Part shown: one piece after another, positions 21,742 through 28,441 of the stretch
Position numbering within the stretch: the stretch's first letter is position 1
Layout of the letters: each line of letters begins with the position of its first letter
IMG/VR virus record: IMGVR_UViG_3300042383_000902
Span: 1-38,671 of that record
From: a virus
DNA: 38,671 nt
Direction: 5' to 3' (one strand)
Made by a program: the position numbers and the translations under genes
The notes under the pieces: model-generated
Told to the model about the DNA's origin: nothing
What the model saw: the letters and a program-made list of their open reading frames with translations, nothing else
The model's database searches: none

Positions 21742-21781
21742 GGTAATTGCTCCGTGGTAATGAGTGACTGAAAGAGCTGAT

Positions 21782-21810
21782 AGTATAATCGAACCATCAG
21801 CCCCTGTCAA
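21782..21810 (-). promoter_or_regulatory. Stem-loop promoter for the 106-aa gene
   Basis: TTGACA (21810-21805), 17-bp spacer, TATACT (21787-21782). About 50 bp from the ribosome binding site through the -10 and spacer are identical to the cassette at 20662-20715, evidence of recent copying. Confidence 0.9.
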
Positions 21811-21813
21811 TAC

Positions 21814-22107
21814 TTAATGTTTATGATCGTCCCAACAACCAAAACCATTGATATACACAAAGCCGCCGCCTTCGGCTTTTGCAGTTGTGGCATTAGGTCT
21901 TGGCATTGTATTAGATATTTTTTGCACCTGTCTGGAAGCATAGGCACGATATTGGCCTGTGCGGTGTTCCTGCTCTTTAGCTTTACAGGTTTTTGAACAA
22001 AACTTCCCCCAGCCTCGCTTGCGATCAGCTATTCGGGCTTGGAAGTCAACATTGCATCGTTTGCACTTTACCCAAACGTGCCCAGTTTTTGCGATTAACT
22101 CAGCCAT
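21814..22107 (-). CDS. Zinc-ribbon protein, 97 aa
   Basis: MAELIAKTGHVWVKCKRCNV starts the protein. Cys15-X2-Cys18 and FCSKTCK (about residues 36-42) form a likely four-cysteine zinc site of treble-clef or MYM-like style, followed by a basic region and a Gly-rich end. Probably binds nucleic acid or a host protein. ACGGAGCAG precedes the ATG. Confidence 0.85.
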   Translation of the reverse strand: MAELIAKTGHVWVKCKRCNVDFQARIADRKRGWGKFCSKTCKAKEQEHRTGQYRAYASRQVQKISNTMPRPNATTAKAEGGGFVYINGFGCWDDHKH

Positions 22108-22136
22108 GTGATCTGCTCCGTGTGTGTAAGTGCTAC

Positions 22137-22166
22137 ATTATACAGCTAGCAATGCTTCGCTGTCAA
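22137..22166 (-). promoter_or_regulatory. Promoter for the zinc-ribbon gene, with GCTAGCTG spacer
   Basis: TTGACA (22166-22161), 18-bp spacer ending in GCTAGCTG, TATAAT (22142-22137). Spacer and -10 belong to the repeated ATTGCTAGCTGTAT motif. Confidence 0.88.
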
Positions 22167-22368
22167 GCACATACTTGCCATAATCCATGTTTTTTCTCAC
22201 TAAAATAGTTGATCGCCAATCACCATAGACCTCGATCATGTCTAGTAATCGTACACGGTATTCAACATCACCACCATAACAAACCCGTGATGATTCAATG
22301 ATGCCATTATATTGAATGCCATGATATTCGCCTTTGATGTGAGTGCCTGTCAAATTCCAAACTGCCAT
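22138..22368 (-). CDS. Small beta-rich protein, 76 aa
   Basis: MAVWNLTGTHIKGEYHGIQY starts the protein; the sequence looks like a small SH3-like or barrel fold (VEYRVRLLDMIEVYGDWRSTILV). The gene's C-terminus runs into the promoter of the next gene: its stop lies within the -10 element. ACGGAGCAAGG-type binding site precedes the ATG. Function unknown. Confidence 0.82.
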   Translation of the reverse strand: MAVWNLTGTHIKGEYHGIQYNGIIESSRVCYGGDVEYRVRLLDMIEVYGDWRSTILVRKNMDYGKYVLDSEALLAV

Positions 22369-22398
22369 TGCCTTGCTCCGCTATGTTATGATGGTGTA

Positions 22399-22428
22399 AT
22401 TATATCGCTAATCAATACTGTTTGTCAA
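22399..22428 (-). promoter_or_regulatory. Promoter for the 76-aa gene
   Basis: TTGACA (22428-22423), 18-bp spacer, TATAAT (22404-22399). The TGA of the 45-aa gene upstream is inside the TTGACA. Confidence 0.85.
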
Positions 22429-22562
22429 GCTGGTTCGATGCTCCAGATATAACTTGGTGGATATGAACGGCACATATTAGCCAAATAATCATAAGTGCCG
22501 AACATCTCACGGGAACGATTTTGATAACCATCCCATACTTTTACAATCCACCATGCTGGCAT
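22425..22562 (-). CDS. Tiny Trp-rich protein, 45 aa
   Basis: Reads MPAWWIVKVWDGYQNRSREM and ends YPPSYIWSIEPA. It starts one base after the stop of the 89-aa gene, whose last codons (GGAGAG) supply its ribosome binding site. Aromatic-rich, soluble. No family recognised. Confidence 0.75.
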   Translation of the reverse strand: MPAWWIVKVWDGYQNRSREMFGTYDYLANMCRSYPPSYIWSIEPA

Positions 22563-22563
22563 T

Positions 22564-22833
22564 CTACTCTCCGGTAAATGAATAAACAAGTTTGAATGTC
22601 ATCTTATCAAAAAAACTGCTTTTTTGCAATCCGTTTTTTACTGGGTTTTTACGATATAATTCCCAACATTCTGCCACGATTACACCGTGACCTTGTGAAA
22701 TTACTTTGATGTTAGCACTACGCACACCAAAATTTCGCATGGTGTCACCGAATGATTTCATTGCACCACGGCTGAAAAATCTTGATGCTGGGTTTGCTAC
22801 TTCGACATTGCGCTTTAATTCTGATGGTGTCAT
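22564..22833 (-). CDS. Conserved phage hypothetical protein, 89 aa
   Basis: MTPSELKRNVEVANPASRFF starts a protein with FFSRGAMKSFGDTMRNFGVR and CWELYRKNPVK, a combination I have seen in various phage genomes. Basic, likely nucleic-acid- or protein-binding; function unknown. ACGGAGCAAATC precedes the ATG. Confidence 0.88.
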   Translation of the reverse strand: MTPSELKRNVEVANPASRFFSRGAMKSFGDTMRNFGVRSANIKVISQGHGVIVAECWELYRKNPVKNGLQKSSFFDKMTFKLVYSFTGE

Positions 22834-22859
22834 GATTTGCTCCGTGTTAAGATGGGGCT

Positions 22860-22888
22860 ATTATTACATAGCCCCAGAATGATGTCAA
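22860..22888 (-). promoter_or_regulatory. Stem-loop promoter (GGGGCTAT type) for the 89-aa gene
   Basis: TTGACA (22888-22883), 17-bp spacer, AATAAT (22865-22860). GGGGCTAT (22854-22861) and ATAGCCCC (22868-22875) are a perfect 8-bp dyad around the -10. Confidence 0.88.
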
Positions 22889-23256
22889 GCAGTTAATTTA
22901 TACGGTTTATTCCATCGACCAATGTTGATGTTAATGTAAAAACCAACATCAAAATAATCTGTCATTACATCAGAGCGATCATAATTGTCTTGATTCATTA
23001 TGGCAAGCAATTTTAATAAAAACTCTTTTGATGTACCTGTAAACCGTTCGGCAATGTTGTATTGACTGACTTGAATATAGCCATCACCCGTGGTATAACT
23101 GCTTTCACCAACAAAGTCAACAACACCGCTATTGATATTGGCAACAAAGGTTGAACAATTTTTAACACCCAATGATACCTTTACACCGTACTCTTTAGCT
23201 AATTGGTTAATTGCTGGCGCTTTTGCTTCTTTATTTGCTTGTGTGAAATGTCCCAT
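22885..23256 (-). CDS. Conserved phage hypothetical protein, 123 aa
   Basis: MGHFTQANKEAKAPAINQLA starts the protein. The second half carries DRSDVMTDYFDVGFYININIGRWNKPY, written here in parts: SDVMTDYFDVGFY and INIGRWNKPY. These are hallmarks of a widespread phage family of unknown function that I also associate with injected polyvalent proteins. TGGAGCAAATC precedes the ATG. Confidence 0.9.
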   Translation of the reverse strand: MGHFTQANKEAKAPAINQLAKEYGVKVSLGVKNCSTFVANINSGVVDFVGESSYTTGDGYIQVSQYNIAERFTGTSKEFLLKLLAIMNQDNYDRSDVMTDYFDVGFYININIGRWNKPYKLTA

Positions 23257-23288
23257 GATTTGCTCCAGAGTTCGTTGAATGAGCCACT

Positions 23289-23317
23289 ATATTAACGGCT
23301 CTTAATCAAATTGTCAA
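23289..23317 (-). promoter_or_regulatory. Stem-loop promoter for the 123-aa gene
   Basis: TTGACA (23317-23312), 17-bp spacer, TAATAT (23294-23289). GAGCC and GGCTC flank the -10. Confidence 0.85.
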
Positions 23318-23318
23318 A

Positions 23319-23579
23319 CTATTTTTTCCAAAGTAGTTTGATTTGCCATTTTTCTAAAACTGGATCACCATTATCATCTTGATCGACAACCACATAAGCA
23401 ACAGTTTTTGAAATTTTTGCATATCTGGTTTCCCCTAGTGGGCCGACTGCTACACGATATGGAAAGCCAAAGGTATGACCCCAGCTCTCCGGTTCGGCTA
23501 GTTTGAATTCAAAAAACTGTTTGAATTCATTCTCTTGAAATTCACCAACAACACCAGTTTTATCTTGATACATTCCCAT
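23319..23579 (-). CDS. Hypothetical protein, 86 aa
   Basis: The first in-frame ATG lies inside the ribosome binding site sequence (ATGGAGCAA), so I use the next one, MGMYQDKTGVVGEF. Compact beta-rich protein with FGFPYRVAVGPLGETRYAKI. No family recognised. Confidence 0.83.
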   Translation of the reverse strand: MGMYQDKTGVVGEFQENEFKQFFEFKLAEPESWGHTFGFPYRVAVGPLGETRYAKISKTVAYVVVDQDDNGDPVLEKWQIKLLWKK

Positions 23580-23611
23580 GATTTGCTCCATCAATTTGTT
23601 AAGATGGTGTT

Positions 23612-23640
23612 ATTATCGCACCATCCTAAACTATTGTCAA
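23612..23640 (-). promoter_or_regulatory. Stem-loop promoter for the 86-aa gene
   Basis: TTGACA (23640-23635), 17-bp spacer, GATAAT (23617-23612). GATGGTG and CACCATC pair around it. Confidence 0.87.
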
Positions 23641-23643
23641 ACT

Positions 23644-23778
23644 TTATTTTGCTTTAGCTGCTGCTTTTTTTAGCGGACAATCAGCTAATGAGTCAAAATG
23701 GCAACTGATAGTAGACCAGCGAATAAAATTGTTTTGGTCAATGTATCCGGTTAAACCATCCAGTTTAAATTTTTTCAT
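23644..23778 (-). CDS. Tiny basic protein, 44 aa
   Basis: Reads MKKFKLDGLTGYIDQNNFIR and ends CPLKKAAAKAK. CCGGAGCAAGTCAA precedes the ATG and a cassette promoter lies upstream. Basic C-terminus suggests nucleic acid contact. No family recognised. Confidence 0.78.
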   Translation of the reverse strand: MKKFKLDGLTGYIDQNNFIRWSTISCHFDSLADCPLKKAAAKAK

Positions 23779-23812
23779 TTGACTTGCTCCGGTGTTGTTT
23801 GAATGAGCCACT

Positions 23813-23841
23813 ATAATAGCGACTCATGTTAAACCTGTCAA
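23813..23841 (-). promoter_or_regulatory. Stem-loop promoter for the 44-aa gene
   Basis: TTGACA (23841-23836), 17-bp spacer, TATTAT (23818-23813). GAGCCACTAT/ATAGCGACTC is an imperfect dyad. Confidence 0.87.
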
Positions 23842-23848
23842 ATCTTTT

Positions 23849-23935
23849 TTAACTGTTTAGCCACTCATCGAAAGGTAAAACATACCATCCTAATGCCTCG
23901 GCTTGTGCCACATAAATCAAATAACGGTCATACAT
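23849..23935 (-). CDS. Tiny protein, 28 aa
   Basis: Reads MYDRYLIYVAQAEALGWYVL then PFDEWLNS. It has the full cassette: CCGGAGCAAAAACA before the ATG, a promoter with TTGACA upstream, and the next TTGACA just after its stop. The architecture, not the sequence, makes it a real gene. An amphipathic helix is likely. Confidence 0.68.
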   Translation of the reverse strand: MYDRYLIYVAQAEALGWYVLPFDEWLNS

Positions 23936-23965
23936 TGTTTTTGCTCCGGTTTGTTAAGATGGTTT

Positions 23966-23994
23966 ATTATCGCAGTAGGGCAGGGCAGTGTCAA
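23966..23994 (-). promoter_or_regulatory. Promoter for the 28-aa gene
   Basis: TTGACA (23994-23989), 17-bp spacer, GATAAT (23971-23966). The upstream gene's TGA is in the TTGACA. Confidence 0.85.
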
Positions 23995-24305
23995 TAACAT
24001 TTTATACGTTTCCAATTTGGAAAATACCATCCCGTTGGTTCATCAATGTCACCGCTATATTCTTCGGATAATTCCAATTCATTATCTAAACTGGGTGTGA
24101 AAGTAACGAACTCAGCATCATTATCAGCTGTAATTTCTTCTATTTTGAAACAACATCCAAAGGATGAAATCTTTTTCAATTGAACTGCATTTGGATCAAC
24201 AAATTGATCAATGCCTACCATTATATCCATCATATTACGACCGGTTACCATGCCATGATGTGAAATGGTGTTGTCTTCTTGAACTATTCTAAATGCATAT
24301 AACAT
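23991..24305 (-). CDS. Hypothetical protein, 104 aa
   Basis: Start placed at MLYAFRIVQEDNTISHHG after CAGGAGCAAGTT; an upstream in-frame start would precede the promoter. Acidic C-terminal half (DNELELSEEYSGDIDEP) ending GWYFPNWKRIKCY. No family recognised. Confidence 0.83.
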   Translation of the reverse strand: MLYAFRIVQEDNTISHHGMVTGRNMMDIMVGIDQFVDPNAVQLKKISSFGCCFKIEEITADNDAEFVTFTPSLDNELELSEEYSGDIDEPTGWYFPNWKRIKCY

Positions 24306-24332
24306 AACTTGCTCCTGTGAAATGATGGTGTT

Positions 24333-24360
24333 ATTATACACCACTACAATAATTATTCAA
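24333..24360 (-). promoter_or_regulatory. Promoter for the 104-aa gene
   Basis: TTGAAT (24360-24355), 16-bp spacer, TATAAT (24338-24333). GGTGTTATTATACACC is a dyad over the -10. Confidence 0.8.
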
Positions 24361-24700
24361 GTATTTTGTTAATGGTCACAACTTCGCCAACTCGATCAAA
24401 TAACTTATGTGCGAAATCTGGTATAATCCCCATATCTGATAGCGTTCTGGCGCATTCTGGGCCATATAAATAACGCTTGGCTTCTATACCAGTAAAATAT
24501 AAATTCATGGCTTTATTGCGCTTTACATCCTGTAATGACTCGTAATTGTCATGCTTGTCAATCAATGCTACATCATCAATCGCTTGGATTATCACAGCTA
24601 ATACTAGACGCTTATGTGGTGTCTTGTCTTCTACTTGTTGCCATAATACTGCACCGATATTATCAGCGGTGATGGTGTGTGCTTTGGTTTGGTTTGTCAT
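24353..24700 (-). CDS. Hypothetical protein, 115 aa
   Basis: MTNQTKAHTITADNIGAVLW starts a mostly helical, soluble protein. AAGGAT, rather than GGAGCA, precedes the ATG, so this gene does not share the common ribosome binding site. No family recognised. Confidence 0.85.
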   Translation of the reverse strand: MTNQTKAHTITADNIGAVLWQQVEDKTPHKRLVLAVIIQAIDDVALIDKHDNYESLQDVKRNKAMNLYFTGIEAKRYLYGPECARTLSDMGIIPDFAHKLFDRVGEVVTINKILE

Positions 24701-24718
24701 ATTATATCCTTATGTTGG

Positions 24719-24755
24719 CGCTGTGCATATTAACACAGCTAGCATTGTTGCCTAA
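24719..24755 (-). promoter_or_regulatory. Candidate promoter with hairpin and GCTAGCTG motif
   Basis: GCTGTGTTAATATGCACAGC is a stem-loop holding TAATAT as possible -10 (24732-24727), preceded by AATGCTAGCTG. The -35 (TTAGGC) is poor. Confidence 0.55.
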
Positions 24756-24994
24756 AAGTGATCGTCATCTCCATAGATCAGATCATTGATTCCATTATAA
24801 ATGTGCAGTACAATACCAATGGCATCAGCAATGAAATGTGCAAAGATCAATGCCATTATCAGATATGCAACCAAGGTCACTTCAAATGGTGGTTTAGTTG
24901 TATATTGTACAGGTGCAATTACTTCGATGTGTTTCTTAATACTAAACGGTGGTTTGGTATTCTTTGGGTTGGTGTATAGATCATCGTATTTCAT
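24752..24994 (-). CDS. Single-pass membrane protein, 80 aa
   Basis: Starts at the ATG overlapping the upstream TGA (ATGA), giving MKYDDLYTNPKNTKPPFS. Residues about 40-62 (VTLVAYLIMALIFAHFIADA) are hydrophobic, flanked by a cytoplasmic-looking N-terminal part and an acidic end. Coupled to the 61-aa membrane protein, probably acting with it in the inner membrane. Confidence 0.75.
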   Translation of the reverse strand: MKYDDLYTNPKNTKPPFSIKKHIEVIAPVQYTTKPPFEVTLVAYLIMALIFAHFIADAIGIVLHIYNGINDLIYGDDDHF

Positions 24995-25176
24995 TTGAAC
25001 ACCGGCATGAATAAGATCAAACCAATACCAACCATGATTAACCAAATTGGCTCATGTGTAGTATTAAAAAATGATATACCTGATAACAATAGCAACAATC
25101 CAAAGAAAACCGATGCAACTGCAACTATCCATAACAGGACAACTACCGCGATGATAAAAAATAAGATGCCTAACAT
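24991..25176 (-). CDS. Small membrane protein, 61 aa, two TM helices
   Basis: MLGILFFIIAVVVLLWIVAV and a second hydrophobic segment near residues 43-58 predict a hairpin in the membrane. Its stop overlaps the start of the next membrane gene. AGGTACATT precedes the ATG. Function unknown. Confidence 0.75.
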   Translation of the reverse strand: MLGILFFIIAVVVLLWIVAVASVFFGLLLLLSGISFFNTTHEPIWLIMVGIGLILFMPVFK

Positions 25177-25202
25177 AATGTACCTATTTGATTTGAGCCA
25201 TC

Positions 25203-25231
25203 ATTATAATGGCTCTTGATGTAATTGTCAA
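25203..25231 (-). promoter_or_regulatory. Stem-loop promoter for the two membrane-protein genes
   Basis: TTGACA (25231-25226), 17-bp spacer, TATAAT (25208-25203). GAGCCAT and ATGGCTC pair around it. Confidence 0.9.
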
Positions 25232-25765
25232 CTATTCTTCCATGTTCTCGGTAATGGCGAATTCTTCATCGATATAGTCTGGGATGTTAGCTTTAGCTGA
25301 TTCTAGGTCATCCCATTCATAATCAGTGTATGAGCCATCACAATACTCACCACAATAGCAATTGCCACCTTCATAATAAAAGGCATCGACACCAAAGCCA
25401 AGCTCAACCATTTGATTATAGAATTCAATTGGTGGTGTATTAGCGGTATTAAATCCGACTTTGACATGACCTACACCGCCATCATATAACGTGAAGCAAT
25501 CAGCATCCCACTTTGTACCCCAATTTGCTTTGCAAAAGTAATACGAATTAGAATATCCAAATTTCTTTACATTACGGGTTTCAATACGATTAAAACGTCT
25601 AAATCTGCGTTTATCACCCAGTCTGATAATGTTCTTACACAATGATTTAGGCACTGGTACGAACTCATTAAATAGCTTTCCTGAATTACCAGCTTCCACC
25701 AATCTGTTTAATTGTGTAGCATCTTGGTGGGTGAATGTTACTGTGTTTTGACACCAATTTGGCAT
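25232..25765 (-). CDS. Api92-like/DUF1281-type protein, 177 aa
   Basis: Start placed at MPNWCQNTVTFTH after CGGAGCAAACG. The N-terminal MPNWC.N and the central NWGTKWDAD, with a ferredoxin-like alpha/beta layout and an acidic tail, are the signature of the DUF1281/Api92-like family common in phages and plasmids. No biochemical function is established. The stop abuts the next TTGACA (TAGTTGACA). Confidence 0.88.
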   Translation of the reverse strand: MPNWCQNTVTFTHQDATQLNRLVEAGNSGKLFNEFVPVPKSLCKNIIRLGDKRRFRRFNRIETRNVKKFGYSNSYYFCKANWGTKWDADCFTLYDGGVGHVKVGFNTANTPPIEFYNQMVELGFGVDAFYYEGGNCYCGEYCDGSYTDYEWDDLESAKANIPDYIDEEFAITENMEE

Positions 25766-25798
25766 ATCGTTTGCTCCGAATGTTTGAAAAGAGCCATC

Positions 25799-25827
25799 AT
25801 TATAATGGCTCATTAATGATTTGTCAA
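25799..25827 (-). promoter_or_regulatory. Stem-loop promoter for the DUF1281-type gene
   Basis: TTGACA (25827-25822), 17-bp spacer, TATAAT (25804-25799). GAGCCAT/ATGGCTC dyad, same family as 25203. Confidence 0.9.
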
Positions 25828-25989
25828 CTAATCTAGTTCTTCTAAATCAATATCAACAGTTTCAGTTGATGATACTGTTAAGTAAGGTCTGCTGGATGGG
25901 TTTTTTAAGTATTCTTCAACTTCCAATGCCGCAGCTAATGCACTTTCAGCATCAACGTCAATGGTATAAGTTACTTTGTAAGATGTCAT
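25828..25989 (-). CDS. Small acidic protein, 53 aa
   Basis: Reads MTSYKVTYTIDVDAESALAA with an acidic end (VDIDLEELD). ACGGAGCAAACC-type site before the ATG; stop directly against TTGACA. A predicted beta-alpha-beta fold resembling other small proteins here (26543, 34864) suggests a duplicated micro-fold. No function known. Confidence 0.8.
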   Translation of the reverse strand: MTSYKVTYTIDVDAESALAAALEVEEYLKNPSSRPYLTVSSTETVDIDLEELD

Positions 25990-26018
25990 GGTTTGCTCCG
26001 TTGTGTTAAGATGGGGTT

Positions 26019-26047
26019 ATTATTACATAACCCCGTATTGATGTCAA
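26019..26047 (-). promoter_or_regulatory. Stem-loop promoter (GGGGTTAT type)
   Basis: TTGACA (26047-26042), 17-bp spacer, AATAAT (26024-26019). GGGGTTAT (26013-26020) with ATAACCCC (26027-26034). Confidence 0.9.
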
Positions 26048-26209
26048 TTAAAAATCGAAAGCATCGTTATAAGCTCGTTCGATTTCTTCATCGGATTTAT
26101 CACGGTACAAATCCTGAATAACTGATAATAAATAACCACTATCATTTAAACAAGTATCGAATGTATCGTTGATAACTGCATCACGTTTTTGTTCAATTGT
26201 TGGTGTCAT
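26048..26209 (-). CDS. Small acidic helical protein, 53 aa
   Basis: Reads MTPTIEQKRDAVINDTFDTC and ends IERAYNDAFDF. Same leader (GGAGCAAACC) and same length as the preceding gene but a different, helical sequence. No family recognised. Confidence 0.8.
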   Translation of the reverse strand: MTPTIEQKRDAVINDTFDTCLNDSGYLLSVIQDLYRDKSDEEIERAYNDAFDF

Positions 26210-26238
26210 GGTTTGCTCCGTTGTGTTAAGATGGGGTT

Positions 26239-26267
26239 ATTATTACATAACCCCGAATTGGTGTCAA
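26239..26267 (-). promoter_or_regulatory. Stem-loop promoter (GGGGTTAT type)
   Basis: TTGACA (26267-26262), 17-bp spacer, AATAAT (26244-26239), nearly identical to the cassette at 26019. Confidence 0.9.
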
Positions 26268-26486
26268 CTACTTAATGTTTATTTGTTCAAGTCTGTATAA
26301 CTCAACTTCTGGGTCATACAAATCAATCTCATCATAGGTTTCACAATATTGTTCACCACTGTCTTCATCAGTGTAGTAAAATTCGGTTTCATCGCAAAGG
26401 TCTACTCGATAAAATTCACCGCCAATCGATAGGAACGATGCCGATTGTAATAAACGTCTTTTTTGTTCTGGTGTCATATCATCCAT
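26268..26486 (-). CDS. Very acidic small protein, 72 aa
   Basis: MDDMTPEQKRRLLQSASFLS followed by an Asp/Glu/Tyr-rich body (FYYTDEDSGEQYCETYDE). The acidity suggests a DNA mimic or a protein inhibitor, but this is only inference. GCGGAGTTACC precedes the ATG. Confidence 0.82.
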   Translation of the reverse strand: MDDMTPEQKRRLLQSASFLSIGGEFYRVDLCDETEFYYTDEDSGEQYCETYDEIDLYDPEVELYRLEQINIK

Positions 26487-26516
26487 TTGGTAACTCCGCT
26501 GTGTTAAGATGGGGCT

Positions 26517-26546
26517 ATTATTACATAGCCCTGATGTTTATGTCAA
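26517..26546 (-). promoter_or_regulatory. Stem-loop promoter (GGGGCTAT type)
   Basis: TTGACA (26546-26541), 18-bp spacer, AATAAT (26522-26517). The right arm has lost one C (ATAGCCC). Confidence 0.85.
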
Positions 26547-26713
26547 ATCATTTCGTCAGTAAAATTGATACAACCAAAATCAATTTCACCATAAAATTCT
26601 GGATCAGTGTGTAATTTGTCATTCAAATAGTTCAAGGTATCATCGACATCCATTGCGGTATCAACTGGTACATAAACTGTTAATTTCACTTCTACTGCTC
26701 TAAATTTTGCCAT
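26543..26713 (-). CDS. Small acidic protein, 56 aa
   Basis: Reads MAKFRAVEVKLTVYVPVDTA and ends INFTDEMI. It overlaps the upstream stop (TAATG), and the last codons of that gene supply the GGAGCA site, so the two are co-translated and it has no promoter of its own. Its TGA lies in the following TTGACA. Confidence 0.8.
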   Translation of the reverse strand: MAKFRAVEVKLTVYVPVDTAMDVDDTLNYLNDKLHTDPEFYGEIDFGCINFTDEMI

Positions 26714-27123
26714 TATTCTGCTCCAAGTTTAAAAAGTGTGATAGGATGAGATGTTTGAGTTTCACCGTCTATTACTGGGTATGCAATGGCAGTTGTGGAA
26801 TTGACTATGTTAATGTCAATGTTATCATTGAATGAATGCCACCAATCATCAATCCCTTTGTCAGCCATTGCTACATCAACCGCGACTGCAATCAATTCAG
26901 GTTTGCGAGTTTCGATTTCCTTTAAGATTGTTTGAACACCAACTACACAATGATTGTCTTTAACCCATTGTGGAACTAGGTCTTCAAAACCTGCAATATC
27001 ATCAGTAGTTAAAATGTCACCCGCTTTGATGTTATCAACATCAATCAACAAGGTATTAACATCAGCGTCATTGATAATATCGGCCATACCATTGGTTACT
27101 ACTACTAATACTCGATTACTCAT
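26713..27123 (-). CDS. Hypothetical protein, 136 aa
   Basis: MSNRVLVVVTNGMADIINDA starts an alpha/beta protein with alternating strands (VLVVVTNG, LLIDVDN, LIAVAVDVAM), suggesting a Rossmann-like or ubiquitin-like core, and an acidic surface. No catalytic motif recognised. TGGAGCAAAC precedes the ATG. Confidence 0.83.
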   Translation of the reverse strand: MSNRVLVVVTNGMADIINDADVNTLLIDVDNIKAGDILTTDDIAGFEDLVPQWVKDNHCVVGVQTILKEIETRKPELIAVAVDVAMADKGIDDWWHSFNDNIDINIVNSTTAIAYPVIDGETQTSHPITLFKLGAE

Positions 27124-27153
27124 TTGTTTGCTCCATCGTGTTAAGATAGGGCT

Positions 27154-27182
27154 ATTATTACATAACCCAGTATTGGTGTCAA
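27154..27182 (-). promoter_or_regulatory. Stem-loop promoter for the 136-/56-aa gene pair
   Basis: TTGACA (27182-27177), 17-bp spacer, AATAAT (27159-27154). Confidence 0.87.
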
Positions 27183-27186
27183 GTGA

Positions 27187-27657
27187 TTAGAAACTACAAG
27201 CTAATGAAATTAAACGTCCATAACGATTATGGAATTCCGTAAATGTACCGTCATGGTTGATTAAACTAATATCGCAATTAACTTTTTCTCTAGCCAGTAA
27301 ATACTTTAGAATGGCAATGATAAAGACTGGTTCTGTAAACGCTGGTGGTATATGGTTGAGTAGTGTTAGCCATTGTTCATTAGTCCAAGGACTATTGTTA
27401 AATTCAGGTGGTCTATATTGATTGAATGATTCACCAGAACGTAAGATTTCACGGGTTTCTAGTACCAACTCATTTGAACCATTAAACCGTCCATCACTAA
27501 CATAACAATTGTTTGGGTCTTGATAGGTTAGTGGGTTTGTGAAGTTATCCATCATGTATGACATCAATCTATTCATTGCATAACTACAATCTTGGATGTT
27601 GTCTTTAACATCAATACAGGCTTGCATAAGTGTTAGTGATTGGGTAAATTTGTTCAT
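27187..27657 (-). CDS. Hypothetical protein, 156 aa
   Basis: MNKFTQSLTLMQACIDVKDN starts a helical protein with a Trp/Pro-rich middle (PPEFNNSPWTNEQWL) and LINHDGTFTEFHNRYGRLI near the end. No family recognised. AAGGAGCAAAC precedes the ATG. Confidence 0.83.
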   Translation of the reverse strand: MNKFTQSLTLMQACIDVKDNIQDCSYAMNRLMSYMMDNFTNPLTYQDPNNCYVSDGRFNGSNELVLETREILRSGESFNQYRPPEFNNSPWTNEQWLTLLNHIPPAFTEPVFIIAILKYLLAREKVNCDISLINHDGTFTEFHNRYGRLISLACSF

Positions 27658-27680
27658 TGTTTGCTCCTTGATTTAGGGCT

Positions 27681-27710
27681 ATTATTACATAGCCCTGATG
27701 TTTATGTCAA
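27681..27710 (-). promoter_or_regulatory. Stem-loop promoter for the 156-aa gene
   Basis: TTGACA (27710-27705), 18-bp spacer, AATAAT (27686-27681), with GGGCTAT/ATAGCCC arms. Confidence 0.85.
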
Positions 27711-28015
27711 GCTGTTTGTTTTGCTTTTTCTACTACCCATTCACCATTTTCATCATAAGTGATGACTAATGGTTTTTCTACCATTGATGGGTAAACAGTT
27801 GGAAACATTGTGAACAGTGATGATACCGCGCGAACATCCCAGTTATCGATAATATCGAAACAGGCTTCTTTAGCGTATTTTTTCTTTTTGTAGTAGTCCA
27901 ATGGTTTTCTATCTAGGAATAATCTGATAGCATGGATTGAAATATCGAATCCATTATTATCGAATTCATGGTTGATATGTTGTTTGATTTTATCTTTAAT
28001 TGTTTCGTATTTCAT
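27707..28015 (-). CDS. Hypothetical protein, 102 aa
   Basis: MKYETIKDKIKQHINHEFDN starts a basic, helical protein (YYKKKKYAKEACFDII) ending in KAKQTA. Possible nucleic-acid or ribosome contact; no family recognised. ACGGAGCAGATC precedes the ATG. Confidence 0.83.
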   Translation of the reverse strand: MKYETIKDKIKQHINHEFDNNGFDISIHAIRLFLDRKPLDYYKKKKYAKEACFDIIDNWDVRAVSSLFTMFPTVYPSMVEKPLVITYDENGEWVVEKAKQTA

Positions 28016-28041
28016 GATCTGCTCCGTGTTAAGATGGGGCT

Positions 28042-28070
28042 ATTATACAATAAACCCAAACTGGTGTCAA
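28042..28070 (-). promoter_or_regulatory. Stem-loop promoter for the 102-aa gene
   Basis: TTGACA (28070-28065), 17-bp spacer, TATAAT (28047-28042). The dyad here is weaker (GGGTTTA/ATAGCCC). Confidence 0.87.
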
Positions 28071-28247
28071 CTAATCAATCATTAAATAGGGTGTGCCGAC
28101 TTCTAATGTGTCAGATTCATCTGAGTATACAAGATCACCCCATACACCCGCAAACTCTCCAGCATCAATTAAAAGAACAGTCACAGGTTTTTCTAGGTCT
28201 TCTGGTGACATTTGGTTAAGTTTGTTTAGTAAGTCTTTATAAATCAT
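28071..28247 (-). CDS. Small acidic protein, 58 aa
   Basis: Reads MIYKDLLNKLNQMSPEDLEK then VTVLLIDAGEFAGV. Start overlaps the upstream stop (ATGA). It is the last gene of a four-gene mini-operon (28632-28808, 28441-28635, 28244-28441, 28071-28247). No family recognised. Confidence 0.8.
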   Translation of the reverse strand: MIYKDLLNKLNQMSPEDLEKPVTVLLIDAGEFAGVWGDLVYSDESDTLEVGTPYLMID

Positions 28248-28441
28248 TTGTACGCTCCAGTTACTTTGTCATAGATCTCTTGATAGACTGCACCTTGGTA
28301 GTCACCGTCATCGAAGTCTAGTGTAGCACATCTTTCAAGGTATTGCAACTTGGTTTCACTAGACTTTCTTGCGTAAATATCTTTATAAAGATCATAGGCA
28401 TCTGGCTGTCTTAATACTAATACAATATAATCCTGTAACAT
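28244..28441 (-). CDS. Small protein, 65 aa
   Basis: MLQDYIVLVLRQPDAYDLYK starts a helical, charged protein with an acidic patch (LDFDDGDY). Linked by TAATG to the gene before it and ATGA to the gene after it. GGAGCAAAAA within the upstream gene supplies its binding site. Confidence 0.82.
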   Translation of the reverse strand: MLQDYIVLVLRQPDAYDLYKDIYARKSSETKLQYLERCATLDFDDGDYQGAVYQEIYDKVTGAYK

